The notes under the pieces were generated by a model. It saw only the letters and a list, made by a program, of their open reading frames with translations. It did no database searches and had not been told where the DNA came from. From contig JAEZWQ010000023.1 of assembly GCA_023420085.1 (NCBI GenBank), forward strand, positions 1-39,395: a DNA stretch of 39,395 nt, written 5' to 3'. Positions 1 to 8,082 of the stretch are shown piece after piece. Origin of the DNA: Bacillota bacterium (lineage in GTDB: Bacteria; Bacillota; Clostridia; Lachnospirales; Lachnospiraceae). Position 1 is the stretch's first letter; the number at the start of each line of letters is the position of its first letter. The position numbers were made by a program, and so were the translations under genes.

Positions 1-39
1 CTTCATATGTTCATTCATTCTTAATATAACCTTTCTCAA
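1..39 (-). CDS. 5' end of an IS transposase, cut by the window edge
   Basis: On the minus strand a TTG start at 39-37 follows a strong AAGGAGGT ribosome site at 47-54 and opens 13 codons, MRKVILRMNEHMK, before the window ends. The peptide resembles the start of helix-turn-helix transposases often labelled ISNCY-like in Clostridia; that family name is from memory and only tentative. The same 13 codons start at the other edge on the plus strand. The rest of the gene is outside the window, so activity and family cannot be judged. Confidence 0.55.
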   Translation of the reverse strand, partial: MRKVILRMNEHMK

Positions 40-127
40 ATCAACTACCTCCTTATAAGAAGATAATTATACCAAATGGGACATAATCATTTTGATTATA
101 TTAAGACATTATCATTTTTAAACCAGA
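1..127. repeat. Left copy of a 127-bp perfect terminal inverted repeat
   Basis: Bases 1-127 are the exact reverse complement of 39269-39395, and identity stops at base 128. The segment holds the upstream region, ribosome site and first 13 codons of a transposase gene reading out of the window on the minus strand. It is most simply the outer end of an insertion sequence (IS) present in two inverted copies around this window. A length of exactly 127 also matches a common largest assembly k-mer, so the window edges are probably contig ends rather than biological ends. Confidence 0.95.
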
Positions 128-156
128 CTAATTTTTCAAGTATTTATCATAATCTA

Positions 157-185
157 TTGACAATAACCCATTTTTCATTTATCAT
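157..185 (+). promoter_or_regulatory. rpsT promoter
   Basis: TTGACA at 157-162 and TATCAT at 180-185 are separated by 17 bases, a good sigma-A type promoter 30 bases inside the IS boundary. The leader from about 190 to 243 includes ACATTA and TAATGT arms that could pair. A ribosomal-protein leader fold is possible but not shown. Confidence 0.75.
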
Positions 186-253
186 ATATGAGATGTTTAC
201 ATTAGAGCGTCCGTGTCCGATTTTAATGTAGACAAATAAAATTGGAGGGTACT

Positions 254-517
254 ATGGCTAATATTAAGTCTGCTAAGAAAAGAATTTTAGTTAATCAAAA
301 AAAGGCTTTAAGAAATAAATCTATTAGATCTAGTGTTAAAACAGCTATAAAGAAGGTTATTGTTGCTGTTGAACAAGGTGATAAAGCTAAAGCACAAGAA
401 CTTCTAAGAGATGCAACTAAGGCTATTGATATGGCTTGTACAAAGGGCGTTTATCATAAAAATAATGCAGCTAGAAAAGTATCAAGATTAACTAGAAGCG
501 TTAACAAATTATCTTAA
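254..517 (+). CDS. rpsT: 30S ribosomal protein S20
   Basis: This is an 87-residue basic protein that binds 16S rRNA early in assembly of the small subunit. It opens MANIKSAKKR and keeps the family's Lys/Arg-rich helices and the motif GVYHKNNAARKVSRL near residues 64-78, at the usual S20 length. The ATG at 254 is chosen because GGAGGG lies at 244-249. An in-frame TTG at 242 lies just before that site and would give an atypical MEGT extension. The gene is monocistronic: a promoter sits upstream and a terminator directly follows. It converges on holA, an order (comEC, holA, rpsT) common in Firmicutes. Confidence 0.97.
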   Translation: MANIKSAKKRILVNQKKALRNKSIRSSVKTAIKKVIVAVEQGDKAKAQELLRDATKAIDMACTKGVYHKNNAARKVSRLTRSVNKLS

Positions 518-543
518 TTAAAAACTAATACATTATAATAATT

Positions 544-571
544 TAGAGGAGGCGTAACCTCCTCTATTTTT
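544..571 (+). terminator. rpsT intrinsic terminator
   Basis: TAGAGGAGG and CCTCCTCTA form a 9-bp stem around a short CGTAA loop, followed by ATTTTT. It ends rpsT transcription 27 bases after the stop codon and separates it from the convergent holA gene. Confidence 0.9.
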
Positions 572-612
572 ATATTCTAATATTCTCCTTTACCTACTAA
601 ACAATTTCAACT

Positions 613-1569
613 TTATTCTCTTATAAGATCTACTATCAGCCTTTCAAGGCCAAGCCTATCTGGAATTTTACCACTTTTTATATCAGTTTCAAGATCCACA
701 CAGTAATTTAATCCCTTTATTATTGATTTTTTATTTACCTTTTTAGCTACTTCAATATAATTTTTAGCCGCAAATTCATGCAATCCTATTTTTTTAGCCA
801 ATTCTTTGTACGACATATTGCTATCCATTATCTGTGCTAAAATTTTATATTCTCTAAATATTAAACTCATTATCTTAAATGGAGCTTCCCTTAAATACAC
901 TAAATCCTTATATAAGCTAATAGTTTTTTCCCCATCTTTTACCACAATGGCACGCACAAGCTCAAAAATTCTATTATTTATCAGCGGTAATACGATCTTC
1001 TTTGCAATTTCCTCGCTAATTTCATAGTCATCTGTAGCTGATACTAGCTTTTCCATATTATTAATGATACTATACATGTCATTTTCACTATTAGCTATTA
1101 TATAATTCATCACTCTAGGATGCATTTTCCTATTGTACTTTTTGAGAACAAGATTAATAGCACCTATTTTCATTCTCTCATCGCCTTTTTTAAACTCATA
1201 GATTTTTGCGATTTCTTTCAAAAATTTAAATCCTTTTGTTCTCTTATCTATAATATTTTCAATAATTAATATAACAGTCGTACTAGGTAAATTTGAAAAT
1301 TCATTTATTCTATCATCAGCAATAATACTAGTATTTTCAAATATTATTAAGCGCTTATCATTTCCAAAAGGCATTGTATTAGCAAGCATAAGTGCTTCAC
1401 CAATATTATATTTATCTTTATAATAATTTAAATTAATATCATTGTTTTCTAAATCAAGCGCAGCAATGATCTTATTCTTATAATTATTTTTTAGAAAATC
1501 TTCATCTCCATGAAATAAATAGATTCCACCGATTTTCTTATCATTTATACTCTTATTTAACTCTTGCAT
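613..1569 (-). CDS. holA: DNA polymerase III delta subunit
   Basis: This 318-residue protein is the clamp-loader delta subunit, which opens the beta sliding clamp at the replication fork. The N-terminal GGIYLFHGDEDFLKN segment is the degenerate P-loop region typical of HolA. The C-terminal part (YKELAKKIGLHEFAAKNY) matches the helical collar domain. Length fits the family. ATG at 1569 is preferred over an in-frame TTG at 1578 because an AAAGG ribosome site sits nine bases before the ATG. The start overlaps the end of comEC by 17 bases, so the two are likely translationally coupled. It is the last gene of the long minus-strand run. Confidence 0.92.
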   Translation of the reverse strand: MQELNKSINDKKIGGIYLFHGDEDFLKNNYKNKIIAALDLENNDINLNYYKDKYNIGEALMLANTMPFGNDKRLIIFENTSIIADDRINEFSNLPSTTVILIIENIIDKRTKGFKFLKEIAKIYEFKKGDERMKIGAINLVLKKYNRKMHPRVMNYIIANSENDMYSIINNMEKLVSATDDYEISEEIAKKIVLPLINNRIFELVRAIVVKDGEKTISLYKDLVYLREAPFKIMSLIFREYKILAQIMDSNMSYKELAKKIGLHEFAAKNYIEVAKKVNKKSIIKGLNYCVDLETDIKSGKIPDRLGLERLIVDLIRE

Positions 1570-3613
1570 AGGTATCAACCTTTATATTTTTACCAATTAT
1601 ATACCTTATTTGTCCAACTATACTTGTTATATCTACCCTTGTTTTTATACTTCTTAATCTATCTACAACACTCTTACTAGGATGATTATATCTATTATTA
1701 ATTCCACAAGATATAGATGCAAACTTAGGTTTTACTTTTCTTATAAACTCATTACTAGATGATGTGTCTGATCCATGATGGCCAATTTTAATTATATCAT
1801 AACTATCAATTGAATTTAAAATCAGTTTTTCCTCTGCTCGCTCCATATCTCCAGTAAATAGTATCCTTTTATTATTAATCATAATACTCAAAACCATAGA
1901 ATATGAATTAGGATTATTCCCTACATACTCTCTATATGGATGTAGACAATTTATTTTTATTTTACCAACTTTAGTACTATTACCCTTATATAAATATATA
2001 ATACCAATATTATTTTTCTTTGCAAAATTTATAAGTCTTAAATATGGTTCAGTTGGTATCCCATAATGAGTCAATATAATATTTTTAACTCTCCCTTTTT
2101 CAATCATACTCATGATTCCACTATAATGATCATAATGCATATGGCTCAAAAAAAGATAGTCTATCTCCCTTATACCGTGGTAATCCATATATGGAATAAC
2201 TCTATTAATGGCAACATCTTTAATATCTGTACTTCCACAATCAATCATTATATACTTACTTTCTGCTTTTATAATATTACAATCACCTTGTCCAACATCT
2301 ATTGCAGTAAGTATAAAACTATCTTCTATCTTTACTACAAGTATTAAAAATAGCAGTATAGATAGCAGCAGTTTTATAGCAATTTTATCTATATACCTAT
2401 ATATTAAAAATACACCAAAATATATAGCACTGATAACAATAATATTTTGTTTCCCAACATAAATATATATTACACTATCAACCATATATCCTGAAACATA
2501 AACTATTGCTTGTATAATATATCCTAATGAATTCAATATTAATAGTGCTAAATTAGGTATGAAAATACTTATAAATAATGATAATAATGTAACAAATAAT
2601 ACCATACTAAAAATTGGTATAAATATTATGTTATATAATATTAATAGCAATGGAAATTTGTGAAAACAAAATACCAATACAGGCAAAGTTAATATATTAG
2701 TAATTATTGCCTTTATTATCATTTTACACTTTAATCTACTAGTTAATATAATTATTAATGTCAGACTATAGCTTAATATAAATCCTATATTTTCTACAAT
2801 ATATATATTTGTTACTAACTCAATTAAAGTTGATATTGATAGAGCTGTCAATCCATCATATGTCCGCCTACATAAAAATGCTAAAGCCTGCATGGCAAAC
2901 ATTATTATTGCACGTCTTGATGATATTGGCTCTCCAATTACTAAAACATAAAACCCTATTATAATCACTGCAAATATTAATGCATATCCATATTTAATTT
3001 GTAACTTCTGTAATATAGCTAAAATGATTGATGATATTATGCTTATATGTAGTCCCGATATTGCTAAAATATGTGATATCCCATATGTAGAAAATATCTC
3101 TTTTACTTCTCTTGTCCCATCATCACTATTTAGTATTAAACTTTTATAAATAGATTTAGCTACACTGCTATTAACATTTTCAATCACATTATAGATATAA
3201 TCATGGCATTTATTTAATACTGACTCTATAAAATTCAATCTATAACTGATAATCTCTTCGGCTATAAATTTATGATTAATATTTAATGATCTATAATACT
3301 TATGCTCATCAAAATTCCCATCATTTCTTGCTCTATTAAAGTTAATTTCTTTAGCCCTTAATATTACATTTGAAAATATAGGTACCTTTACAGTTTTCTT
3401 AGTATAGATCAATGATCTTCCAATTTTCTTGCCATCAAAGTATACATTCTTTAATAATATTCTATTACTATTTTCTCCTTCTTTTAAAGAATAGACCGTA
3501 CCACTTATAGTAATTGTACGGTCTATGTTTGTCACCTCAAAATGTCTATATTTAGCTATTAATATGCTTATAACTATAGCTATAATAGCTATTAGAGCTA
3601 GTTTTCTGCCCAT
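1553..3613 (-). CDS. comEC: ComEC/Rec2 competence DNA channel protein
   Basis: This 686-residue integral membrane protein is the channel for transforming DNA. An N-terminal membrane anchor (residues 5-20) and a soluble OB-like segment precede the competence membrane domain, which has the hallmark HILAISGLHIS at 181-191. Many hydrophobic helices fill about 195-430. A metallo-beta-lactamase-like domain follows, with TAIDVGQGDCN near 436 and the metal motif HMHYDH at 491-496, so the nuclease-like domain looks intact. It overlaps the preceding lipoprotein gene by 62 bases. No clear ribosome site precedes the ATG at 3613, so the start is less certain than the identity. Full-length comEC together with comEA suggests DNA-uptake ability. 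Confidence 0.93.
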   Translation of the reverse strand: MGRKLALIAIIAIVISILIAKYRHFEVTNIDRTITISGTVYSLKEGENSNRILLKNVYFDGKKIGRSLIYTKKTVKVPIFSNVILRAKEINFNRARNDGNFDEHKYYRSLNINHKFIAEEIISYRLNFIESVLNKCHDYIYNVIENVNSSVAKSIYKSLILNSDDGTREVKEIFSTYGISHILAISGLHISIISSIILAILQKLQIKYGYALIFAVIIIGFYVLVIGEPISSRRAIIMFAMQALAFLCRRTYDGLTALSISTLIELVTNIYIVENIGFILSYSLTLIIILTSRLKCKMIIKAIITNILTLPVLVFCFHKFPLLLILYNIIFIPIFSMVLFVTLLSLFISIFIPNLALLILNSLGYIIQAIVYVSGYMVDSVIYIYVGKQNIIVISAIYFGVFLIYRYIDKIAIKLLLSILLFLILVVKIEDSFILTAIDVGQGDCNIIKAESKYIMIDCGSTDIKDVAINRVIPYMDYHGIREIDYLFLSHMHYDHYSGIMSMIEKGRVKNIILTHYGIPTEPYLRLINFAKKNNIGIIYLYKGNSTKVGKIKINCLHPYREYVGNNPNSYSMVLSIMINNKRILFTGDMERAEEKLILNSIDSYDIIKIGHHGSDTSSSNEFIRKVKPKFASISCGINNRYNHPSKSVVDRLRSIKTRVDITSIVGQIRYIIGKNIKVDTYARVK

Positions 3614-4526
3614 CTGTTGTTGGTAATATTACAAGATCTTCGCTCTCATCTTTAATAATAGGTTTGTTAAAAGTTAAATTTCCTTTTCTACTAATTCCTG
3701 CTTCATTATCTGAATAAATCTGTACTGATTTTATCCCCGGTATACTACTCAAAGTATTTACAATTGAATATACTGCTAGCCTTAATTCAGTATCATTTTC
3801 GATCTTTGATAATGCATTATTAAGCTTAACATGACAGACCCCTTCTACTGTCTTGGCATCATAAATAATTGTATCTTCTGGTAGAGCGCTAACAACCGAT
3901 GAACTATTTGATGCAGGACCTTGTATCAATGATTTAATAGCATTATATTCAAGGCTTTCTTCATCACTATATACTACTGCAGAAACATTTCTTATAAGTT
4001 TATTTTTACTTAAATCTAGAAAATAAAAAATGACCTCAGCCCTCTGTCTTTCATGCTTTTCATTGTCTGATGCTATAAGGAAACTACTACTAGTATATAT
4101 ATAATATTTTCTATCATTCTCATCCTTACCATCAATATATATTTTAACCCCATCAACATCTTTTACAATTGTTATAGCCTGCACTATTGCTGCTTTTACA
4201 AGTAGTTTTTTATCTGTACTTAACGCATTATATTCCCTACTTAAATTTACATCTACTATGCCATTATTATTCTTTGCTGATAATAATTTCACATCCCCCA
4301 ATAGCATAGACTTATAACTATCACTAGATGGTTTTTCTCTTATAGCCTTAATAGCCATATCTAAATCATATGTAGCTTTAGGATAATTATGTGCATCTAC
4401 CTTTACCAAATCTGTTTCAGAATTATTTATATAATAAAGCTTTATATGGCTATCATTGACTTGCACGTTACCACAACCATACAATAGAGTAATAGCAATA
4501 GCTAGTATACTAAAAATTTTCTTCAT
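3552..4526 (-). CDS. GerM-like lipoprotein with two GerMN domains
   Basis: This is a 324-residue exported lipoprotein. The signal peptide MKKIFSILAIAITLLYGC ends in a lipobox with the acylated Cys at residue 18. Two related domains follow (about 25-155 and 165-285), each with the GerMN pattern of an alternating strand segment ending near VKIYIDG or VQIYSDN. GerM in Bacillus helps hold the forespore engulfment complex, but the same domain pair also occurs in LpqB-type lipoproteins beside sensor kinases. Here it directly follows, and overlaps by 17 bases, a WalK-like kinase, so a role with that kinase is as plausible as sporulation. A good AGGAG site precedes the ATG. The last 20 codons overlap comEC. 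Confidence 0.82.
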   Translation of the reverse strand: MKKIFSILAIAITLLYGCGNVQVNDSHIKLYYINNSETDLVKVDAHNYPKATYDLDMAIKAIREKPSSDSYKSMLLGDVKLLSAKNNNGIVDVNLSREYNALSTDKKLLVKAAIVQAITIVKDVDGVKIYIDGKDENDRKYYIYTSSSFLIASDNEKHERQRAEVIFYFLDLSKNKLIRNVSAVVYSDEESLEYNAIKSLIQGPASNSSSVVSALPEDTIIYDAKTVEGVCHVKLNNALSKIENDTELRLAVYSIVNTLSSIPGIKSVQIYSDNEAGISRKGNLTFNKPIIKDESEDLVILPTTDGQKTSSNSYYSYSYKHINS

Positions 4527-5967
4527 ATTTCTCCTGATCTAAAGGTATTCTTACATTAAATGTAGTGCCTCTTTCCCCATTACTATAAACATTTATTACA
4601 CCTTTATGCTTTATTACTATGTTTCTTGCAATGGATAGTCCCAATCCAGTTCCACCAGTTGATGATGTTCTTGCCTTATCTACTCTATAAAATCTTTCAA
4701 AAATATTATCCTGCTCATTTTCAGGTATACCTATTCCATTATCACTAACCTTAAAATAAAAATATTTGTAATCTGCATTTATAAATACCTTTACCCATCC
4801 TCCATTTACATTATATTTAATTGCATTTTCAATTAGATTAGTAAATACAAGGCTAAGCTTTGATTTGTCAACTGCTGCTACAATATTTTGATATTGTTCA
4901 TATTCAATAGTTATCCCTCTTTGCTCTGCTAAAGGTGTTACCCTTTTAATTATTAACTCTATAAGTTCATTTATTGAACACATTTCAAAATTCATGATAG
5001 AGTCCGTTTTTTCAAGTCTAGCTAAACTTAATAAGTCTGCTATTATCTTACTTTCTCTATCTAATTCCGAACTGATGTCAACTAAAAATTCTTTATATAA
5101 TTCATTAGGAACATTCTCTTGTTGAAGCAGAGAATCGGCAAGTACCTTTACAGAAGTAATTGGTGTTTTTAGCTCGTGTGATACATTAGAAACAAATTCT
5201 TGTTTTAATTCATCCTCTCTTATTTGCTTACGTAACATCTTATTAAATGCCTCAGTAATCTGTCGAGTTTCAAAGAAAGTATTTATTTCCATTTCATTCA
5301 ACTCTCCATTAGTAAGCTTAGAGATCTGATTAAGTAACCTCTTGTAAGGTTTTGTAAGAAAATATGCTAAAATATATGCAAGCACTACAGAAATAATTAT
5401 TATCGTAACTTCTAAAGTTCTTGCTACACTTTTTATTACATCAACATTTCTAAGTGTTGTATCTATACTATAGGTGGCAACTAATGCTCCACCAATTTTA
5501 TTATCAGCTACACTTGTTAAAAATGGTGTTGTTGCAGTAATATTTCTTTGGCCCATACTCGTTATTGTTGAAGCCTTCCCTGCTAATGCATTGGTAATAT
5601 CTTCTGAAATCGCATATACACCCAAGTTGTAATCAGATGTGTCATCTATTACAACATGTTCAGCATTTATCACCAAAATATTATCAAAAATAGATGTTGA
5701 CAATAAATAACTCTTAACCTTTGTTTCTGAATCAATTCTATATCTTCCTTCTTCAATTAGAGAAGTTATTTTAAGACTTAATTTTTGCGCCTCTTTTTGA
5801 ACCTCTTCTTCTTTCTGTTGTATTACATCTGTTGCATAACTTTGGACAAAAATTAGGTCAAAAGTAACTACTGGCGTTACTGCCAGTAGTATCATCAATG
5901 TAAGTATAAGAAATCTCATTGAGGTTAAAAAATTTCTAGCTTTTTTTAATAATCCTCTTCGTAACAT
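4510..5967 (-). CDS. Membrane sensor histidine kinase (WalK/PhoR-like)
   Basis: This 485-residue kinase has a transmembrane helix near 18-38, an extracytoplasmic sensor of about 140 residues, and a second helix near 183-204. A short HAMP-like linker follows. The H-box is FVSNVSHELKTPITSVK with the phosphorylated His at residue 264, and the kinase core has LIENAIKYN (N), DNGIGIPENE (G1), FERFYRVDKA (F) and GTGLGLSIA (G2). All catalytic boxes are present. It starts two bases after the response-regulator stop, with AGGA as ribosome site, so the pair is cotranscribed. True WalK usually has a PAS domain and YycHIJ neighbours; neither is seen, so walK is not assigned. The partner downstream is a GerMN lipoprotein. 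Confidence 0.9.
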   Translation of the reverse strand: MLRRGLLKKARNFLTSMRFLILTLMILLAVTPVVTFDLIFVQSYATDVIQQKEEEVQKEAQKLSLKITSLIEEGRYRIDSETKVKSYLLSTSIFDNILVINAEHVVIDDTSDYNLGVYAISEDITNALAGKASTITSMGQRNITATTPFLTSVADNKIGGALVATYSIDTTLRNVDVIKSVARTLEVTIIIISVVLAYILAYFLTKPYKRLLNQISKLTNGELNEMEINTFFETRQITEAFNKMLRKQIREDELKQEFVSNVSHELKTPITSVKVLADSLLQQENVPNELYKEFLVDISSELDRESKIIADLLSLARLEKTDSIMNFEMCSINELIELIIKRVTPLAEQRGITIEYEQYQNIVAAVDKSKLSLVFTNLIENAIKYNVNGGWVKVFINADYKYFYFKVSDNGIGIPENEQDNIFERFYRVDKARTSSTGGTGLGLSIARNIVIKHKGVINVYSNGERGTTFNVRIPLDQEKYEENF

Positions 5968-5969
5968 AT

Positions 5970-6644
5970 TTATTTCCTAAAATAATATCCCGTTCCCCAT
6001 TTAGTATATACATATTTTGGGTTTCCTGGATTTGTTTCTATCTTCTCTCTAAGTCTTCTAACATGAACATCAACAGTTCTTACATCGCCTGTATAACTTT
6101 CACCCCATATTATATCTAGTAGTTCATCTCTAGTATATATTTTATTTGGGTTAGACAATAATAGCAGCAAAATATCATACTCTTTAGTAGTTAAATTTAT
6201 TTCTTTTCCATCAACTTTAACTCTATGGTTCTCTTGATTTAACTCAAGTCCATCATAACTAATAAATTTAACAGGTCGATTCTTACTATTTCTTCTCAAA
6301 ATGGCTTTTATTCTTGCTTTAACTTCAAGTATATTAAAAGGCTTAGTAATATAATCATCTGCTCCGTAATCAAGCCCCAATATCTTGTCCATTTCTTCAG
6401 CTTTAGCTGTTAACATTATTATAGGAACATCAGAAAATTCTCTAACCTGCTGACAAACTTCATATCCATTAAGCTCTGGCAACATTATATCGAGCAAAAC
6501 AATGTCATACTCATTTTCTTTAATTTTTTTAAGTGCCTCTGCTCCATCATAGGCTGTATCAACCTCATATCCATCAGATATAAGCGAGAATCTTAGACCT
6601 TTAACTATTAACTTTTCATCATCAACAACTAAAACCTTTGCCAT
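5970..6644 (-). CDS. OmpR-family response regulator
   Basis: This 224-residue transcription factor has a receiver domain (1-120) with acidic pair D8/D9, phospho-acceptor D52 in LLDIMLP, and conserved Thr and Lys in MLTAKAE and YITKPF. The winged-helix DNA-binding domain (about 127-223) ends DVHVRRLREKIE...GTGYYFRK, typical of the WalR/PhoP group. It lies nine bases after comEA and is followed immediately by its kinase gene. Regulated genes are unknown. The position inside a competence and membrane-lipid gene run would allow control of cell-envelope functions, but this is inference. Confidence 0.93.
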   Translation of the reverse strand: MAKVLVVDDEKLIVKGLRFSLISDGYEVDTAYDGAEALKKIKENEYDIVLLDIMLPELNGYEVCQQVREFSDVPIIMLTAKAEEMDKILGLDYGADDYITKPFNILEVKARIKAILRRNSKNRPVKFISYDGLELNQENHRVKVDGKEINLTTKEYDILLLLLSNPNKIYTRDELLDIIWGESYTGDVRTVDVHVRRLREKIETNPGNPKYVYTKWGTGYYFRK

Positions 6645-6652
6645 TTTTCCTC

Positions 6653-7165
6653 CTATTCTGCTATAATTTTATCTTTAATTTTATCAAAGAATGCATCCTT
6701 AAATCCTCTAACCTTTTTTAAATCATCTATAGATTTAAAATTACCATTTTCTTTTTTATATTTAAGAATGTCCTTAGCTTTTTTCTCTCCTATTCCTCTA
6801 AGCTGCATTAGTTCTTCTATAGATGCAGTATTAATATTTATCTTACTATTATCTTTTAACTCTGATAAACTCATAATATTTATATGTTCTCCATCTGTTA
6901 ATAATCTTGCTAAATTAATGCTTGAATGATCAGCGTTCGTAGTCAAACCTCCTGCCTTTTCTACTGCTTCATAAACTCTATCTCCTGATTTTAATTTATA
7001 AATACCAGGATTATTAACTTCTCCAGAAATATGTACAACGATTACCTCGGTATCTTTATTTTCAATACTGGCAATATTATTATCATTTTGAACAGAAATC
7101 TCTTCCTGATTACCACATCCATAAAGGAAAAATACTAAAAAGATAAGAACGAATAATCTCTTCGT
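6653..7165 (-). CDS. comEA: ComEA DNA-binding competence protein, apparent ACG start
   Basis: The product has 170 residues: a lipoprotein-like signal (KRLFVLIFLVFFLYGC, Cys at about 17), an SLBB-type domain (VVHISGEVNNPGIYKL, about 43-100) and a C-terminal helix-hairpin-helix pair (KININTASIEELMQLRGIG) that binds double-stranded DNA. The reading frame is open from a TAG at 7180-7178, yet contains no ATG, GTG or TTG until 6946, which lies inside the SLBB domain. At 7165-7163 the codon is ACG, six bases after a perfect AGAAAGGA ribosome site and immediately before KRLF, so this codon looks like a former ATG. Either ACG initiates weakly, or the base is a mutation or sequencing error. Lipid anchoring instead of a plain membrane helix is also unusual for ComEA. 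Confidence 0.85.
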   Translation of the reverse strand, partial: TKRLFVLIFLVFFLYGCGNQEEISVQNDNNIASIENKDTEVIVVHISGEVNNPGIYKLKSGDRVYEAVEKAGGLTTNADHSSINLARLLTDGEHINIMSLSELKDNSKININTASIEELMQLRGIGEKKAKDILKYKKENGNFKSIDDLKKVRGFKDAFFDKIKDKIIAE

Positions 7166-7201
7166 ATATTGTCCTTTCTAAATTTCGAGTACATATAAAT
7201 C

Positions 7202-7221
7202 ATATCAAATCTATTTGATAT
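7202..7221. promoter_or_regulatory. Perfect 20-bp dyad upstream of comEA
   Basis: ATATCAAAT and ATTTGATAT are perfect 9-base arms separated by CT, in the 64-base gap between psd and comEA. The short spacer makes it more like a protein-binding operator than a terminator, and no T-run follows. It could govern an internal promoter for the comEA-to-holA part of the run. No regulator is identified. Confidence 0.45.
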
Positions 7222-7229
7222 GTCTAGTT

Positions 7230-8075
7230 TCAATTATTAATAATATCTCCCATATATACTTCATGTTCATATTTTGAATCTATATATCTAGGATTGAATT
7301 TAACTTTATTTTTTTGAAAAATTAAAACTATTGTTGAGCCGCCAAACTCAAACATTCCCTTTTCCATGCCCCGTTTTATATGGAATTGTTCATGATAGTT
7401 ACTTATCTTTCCAACTATTGTTGCCCCGACCTCCATATGTAAAACCGTACCAAAATTTTTAGTTTTTAGTAAGCAAAACTCTCTTTTATTTTCTTTATAA
7501 ACAGGTACTTTTTCTATCACTGCTGGATCAACAGAATACAAAAAGCCTGGTATGCTATAATTTTTTGACTTTATCCCATCATCAATATAGGCATATCTAT
7601 GATAATTATCAACACTTAGCCTAAATATAGCAATATGCCCATTTTTATAGCGCTTTGCTAGCTTTTTATTTCTCAAAAGGCTTTCTAAAGAATAATCTGT
7701 TCCTTTTATTTTGAATTTTTTCTTTGTTATTTTGAATACCTGCAATTTACCATCGCATGGTGAGCATAAGTCTTCTGGATTATCTGAAAACTTCCTCTTG
7801 CCATCTTTTATTTTTCTTGTGAAAAAATCATTGTATGACTTATAGTTTCTTTCTTCAAACTCATTCATGTCTATATTATTAGCTTTAATGAAAGGATTAA
7901 TTAATATTTTAGACACACCTGAATCTAAAATATATCCTACTATATTGGAAAAGCTTTCTGATGTAAATAACTTCATTATGCTTCTTCTAACTCTAGTCTT
8001 ATACATCATTGTTAAAAAAGTATTCAATTTATCATCTTTACTTACTAATTTCCCACTTCTATCGTAATATTTCAT
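7230..8075 (-). CDS. psd: Phosphatidylserine decarboxylase proenzyme
   Basis: This 281-residue precursor converts phosphatidylserine to phosphatidylethanolamine at the membrane. The self-cleavage site is the GGST in MFEFGGSTIVLIF. The Ser at residue 247 would become the pyruvoyl cofactor of the small alpha chain, leaving about 34 residues after it. The upstream PCDGKLQVF and YHRYAYIDDG segments are conserved in bacterial Psd. It starts seven bases after the pssA stop, so the two consecutive enzymes of the pathway are cotranscribed. Together they show that this organism makes phosphatidylethanolamine. Confidence 0.94.
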   Translation of the reverse strand: MKYYDRSGKLVSKDDKLNTFLTMMYKTRVRRSIMKLFTSESFSNIVGYILDSGVSKILINPFIKANNIDMNEFEERNYKSYNDFFTRKIKDGKRKFSDNPEDLCSPCDGKLQVFKITKKKFKIKGTDYSLESLLRNKKLAKRYKNGHIAIFRLSVDNYHRYAYIDDGIKSKNYSIPGFLYSVDPAVIEKVPVYKENKREFCLLKTKNFGTVLHMEVGATIVGKISNYHEQFHIKRGMEKGMFEFGGSTIVLIFQKNKVKFNPRYIDSKYEHEVYMGDIINN

Positions 8076-8082
8076 ATGCCCT

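Noticed and set aside
6653..6946. comEA as a 97-residue protein starting at TTG 6946
   Set aside because: That start lies inside the SLBB domain and has no ribosome site; upstream codons in the same frame encode the rest of the domain and a signal peptide.
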